64,000 nt of DNA, from positions 62,001 through 126,000 of the forward strand of contig NZ_JAAEDH010000003.1 in assembly GCF_018128965.1 (NCBI RefSeq), written 5' to 3'. Source of the stretch: Plastoroseomonas arctica. Its GTDB lineage: Bacteria; Pseudomonadota; Alphaproteobacteria; Acetobacterales; Acetobacteraceae. The position numbers and the translations under genes were made by a program. The notes under the pieces were generated by a model. The model worked only from the letters and a program-made list of their open reading frames with translations. It did no database searches and was not told where the DNA came from. Position 1 is the stretch's first letter; each line of letters begins with the position of its first letter. This document shows, piece after piece, positions 63,376 to 64,000 of the stretch.

Positions 63376-64000
63376 GCGCCGCGCTCGGCCGTTCCCGCGT
63401 CCTGCGCGACTTCGTCGCGCAGCACCACGTCATCGAGGCGCTGATCCTGCGCGACGTCGCGGAACGGATCGGGCATGGCCGCATCGGCATCTTCTTCATC
63501 TTCGCCGAACCGCTGGTGCTCGGCGCGGCGATCACCGCGATCAACTCCGTGATGCATGCCGGCGAGTTCGCCGAGATCATGATGTTCTATTCGGTCGGCT
63601 ACCTGTGCTTCTACATGCTGCGCAACATGCTCAACCGCGCCGGCATGGTGATCTCGGTCACCCAGAACCTGCTCTATCACAGCCGGGTCACGCTGCTGGC
63701 CTCCTTCGTCGCGCGCCATATCGTGGAGTTCCTGATCAGCATCACGGTGATGACGATCTTCGTGGGCGCGGCCATCCTGTTCGGCGCACGGATCCCCGAC
63801 AGCCCCATCAAGATGATCTCGGGGTTCCTGCTGGTGATGCTGCTGACCCAGGGTCTCGCCTTCCTGCTGGCGTCGCTGGTGCACGAATACCCCGCGATCG
63901 AGCGCGGCGCGCACATCGTCTCCTATATTTTCCTGCCGCTGTCGGGCATCTTCTTCATCCTCGACAACATCCCCCCGCCGATCCGCGACATCCTGGTCTG
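63372..64000 (+). CDS. kpsM: Capsule-export ABC transporter permease, KpsM-like, cut by the right edge
   Basis: The GTG start overlaps the lipoprotein stop, and the frame stays open for 209 codons to the window end. It encodes an ABC-2 type permease: basic start SAALGRSRVLRDFVAQHHVI, ALILRDVAERIGHGRIGIFF, then membrane helices such as LVLGAAITAINSVM, EFLISITVMTIFVGAAILFG, MISGFLLVMLLTQGLAFLLA and IVSYIFLPLSGIFFILDNIP. This matches the KpsM/RkpT/polysialic-acid exporter type that moves lipid-linked capsule across the inner membrane with KpsT. The ATPase and KpsE/KpsD-type genes should follow to the right. Confidence 0.85.
   Translation, partial: MSAALGRSRVLRDFVAQHHVIEALILRDVAERIGHGRIGIFFIFAEPLVLGAAITAINSVMHAGEFAEIMMFYSVGYLCFYMLRNMLNRAGMVISVTQNLLYHSRVTLLASFVARHIVEFLISITVMTIFVGAAILFGARIPDSPIKMISGFLLVMLLTQGLAFLLASLVHEYPAIERGAHIVSYIFLPLSGIFFILDNIPPPIRDILV

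Overview
The window is a chromosomal segment of a very GC-rich alphaproteobacterium. An Acetobacteraceae member of the Roseomonas type is my best guess. The reasons are the HpnC/D/E squalene route combined with C30-carotenoid genes, a lone tripartite-tricarboxylate (Bug/TctC) receptor, an endonuclease-type MutL, GC-rich stem-loop repeats between genes, and gene chains joined by 4-base ATGA/GTGA overlaps. The genus is an inference; no rRNA lies in the window.

Layout. 1-10.1 kb: a truncated acyl-CoA dehydrogenase, a TctC receptor with a LysR regulator, a histidine phosphatase, pgi, mutL, yejB without its usual partners, a Phd/VapC toxin-antitoxin pair and a TAXI-type receptor. 10.15-22.2 kb, minus strand: a DmdC-like acyl-CoA dehydrogenase, then crtN, crtP, an acyltransferase, the glycosyltransferase crtQ, a fused hpnC-hpnD gene, hpnE, an aldehyde dehydrogenase, a GNAT gene and tRNA-Leu(UAA). 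Together the pigment genes can carry farnesyl-PP through squalene to a staphyloxanthin-like glycosylated and acylated C30 carotenoid. 22.3-29.6 kb: an FAD amine oxidase, aldose epimerase, uronate dehydrogenase, a cupin coupled to dnaJ, dnaK, and a NifU-like Fe-S protein. 29.6-35.7 kb: three consecutive glycosyltransferase genes, one fused to TPR repeats. 35.7-39.2 kb: a small secreted protein, an HD phosphohydrolase, an MBL hydrolase, an asparaginase and a thioesterase.

39.4-50.1 kb, plus strand, is the most unusual unit: a glycosyltransferase, a 2359-residue reducing type I polyketide synthase (KS-AT-DH-degenerate MT-ER-KR-ACP), an alpha-oxoamine synthase and a GNAT-fold protein resembling the bacterial ceramide synthase family. 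It reads as a self-contained route to a polyketide-derived sphingolipid or ceramide-like glycolipid.

50.1-57.3 kb, minus strand, is a type VI secretion VgrG island (VgrG, small membrane protein, DUF2169-pentapeptide protein, pentapeptide protein, DUF3540, DUF4150 PAAR-like) without core secretion genes. 57.4 kb to the right edge is a capsule region: LTA-synthase-like enzyme, SDR, KpsS, KpsC, a lipoprotein and the start of a KpsM-like permease.

Two families of non-coding repeats stand out. One is a roughly 50-75 bp stem-loop present five times at four intergenic sites. The other is a roughly 140 bp element present as an inverted pair between crtQ and hpnCD.
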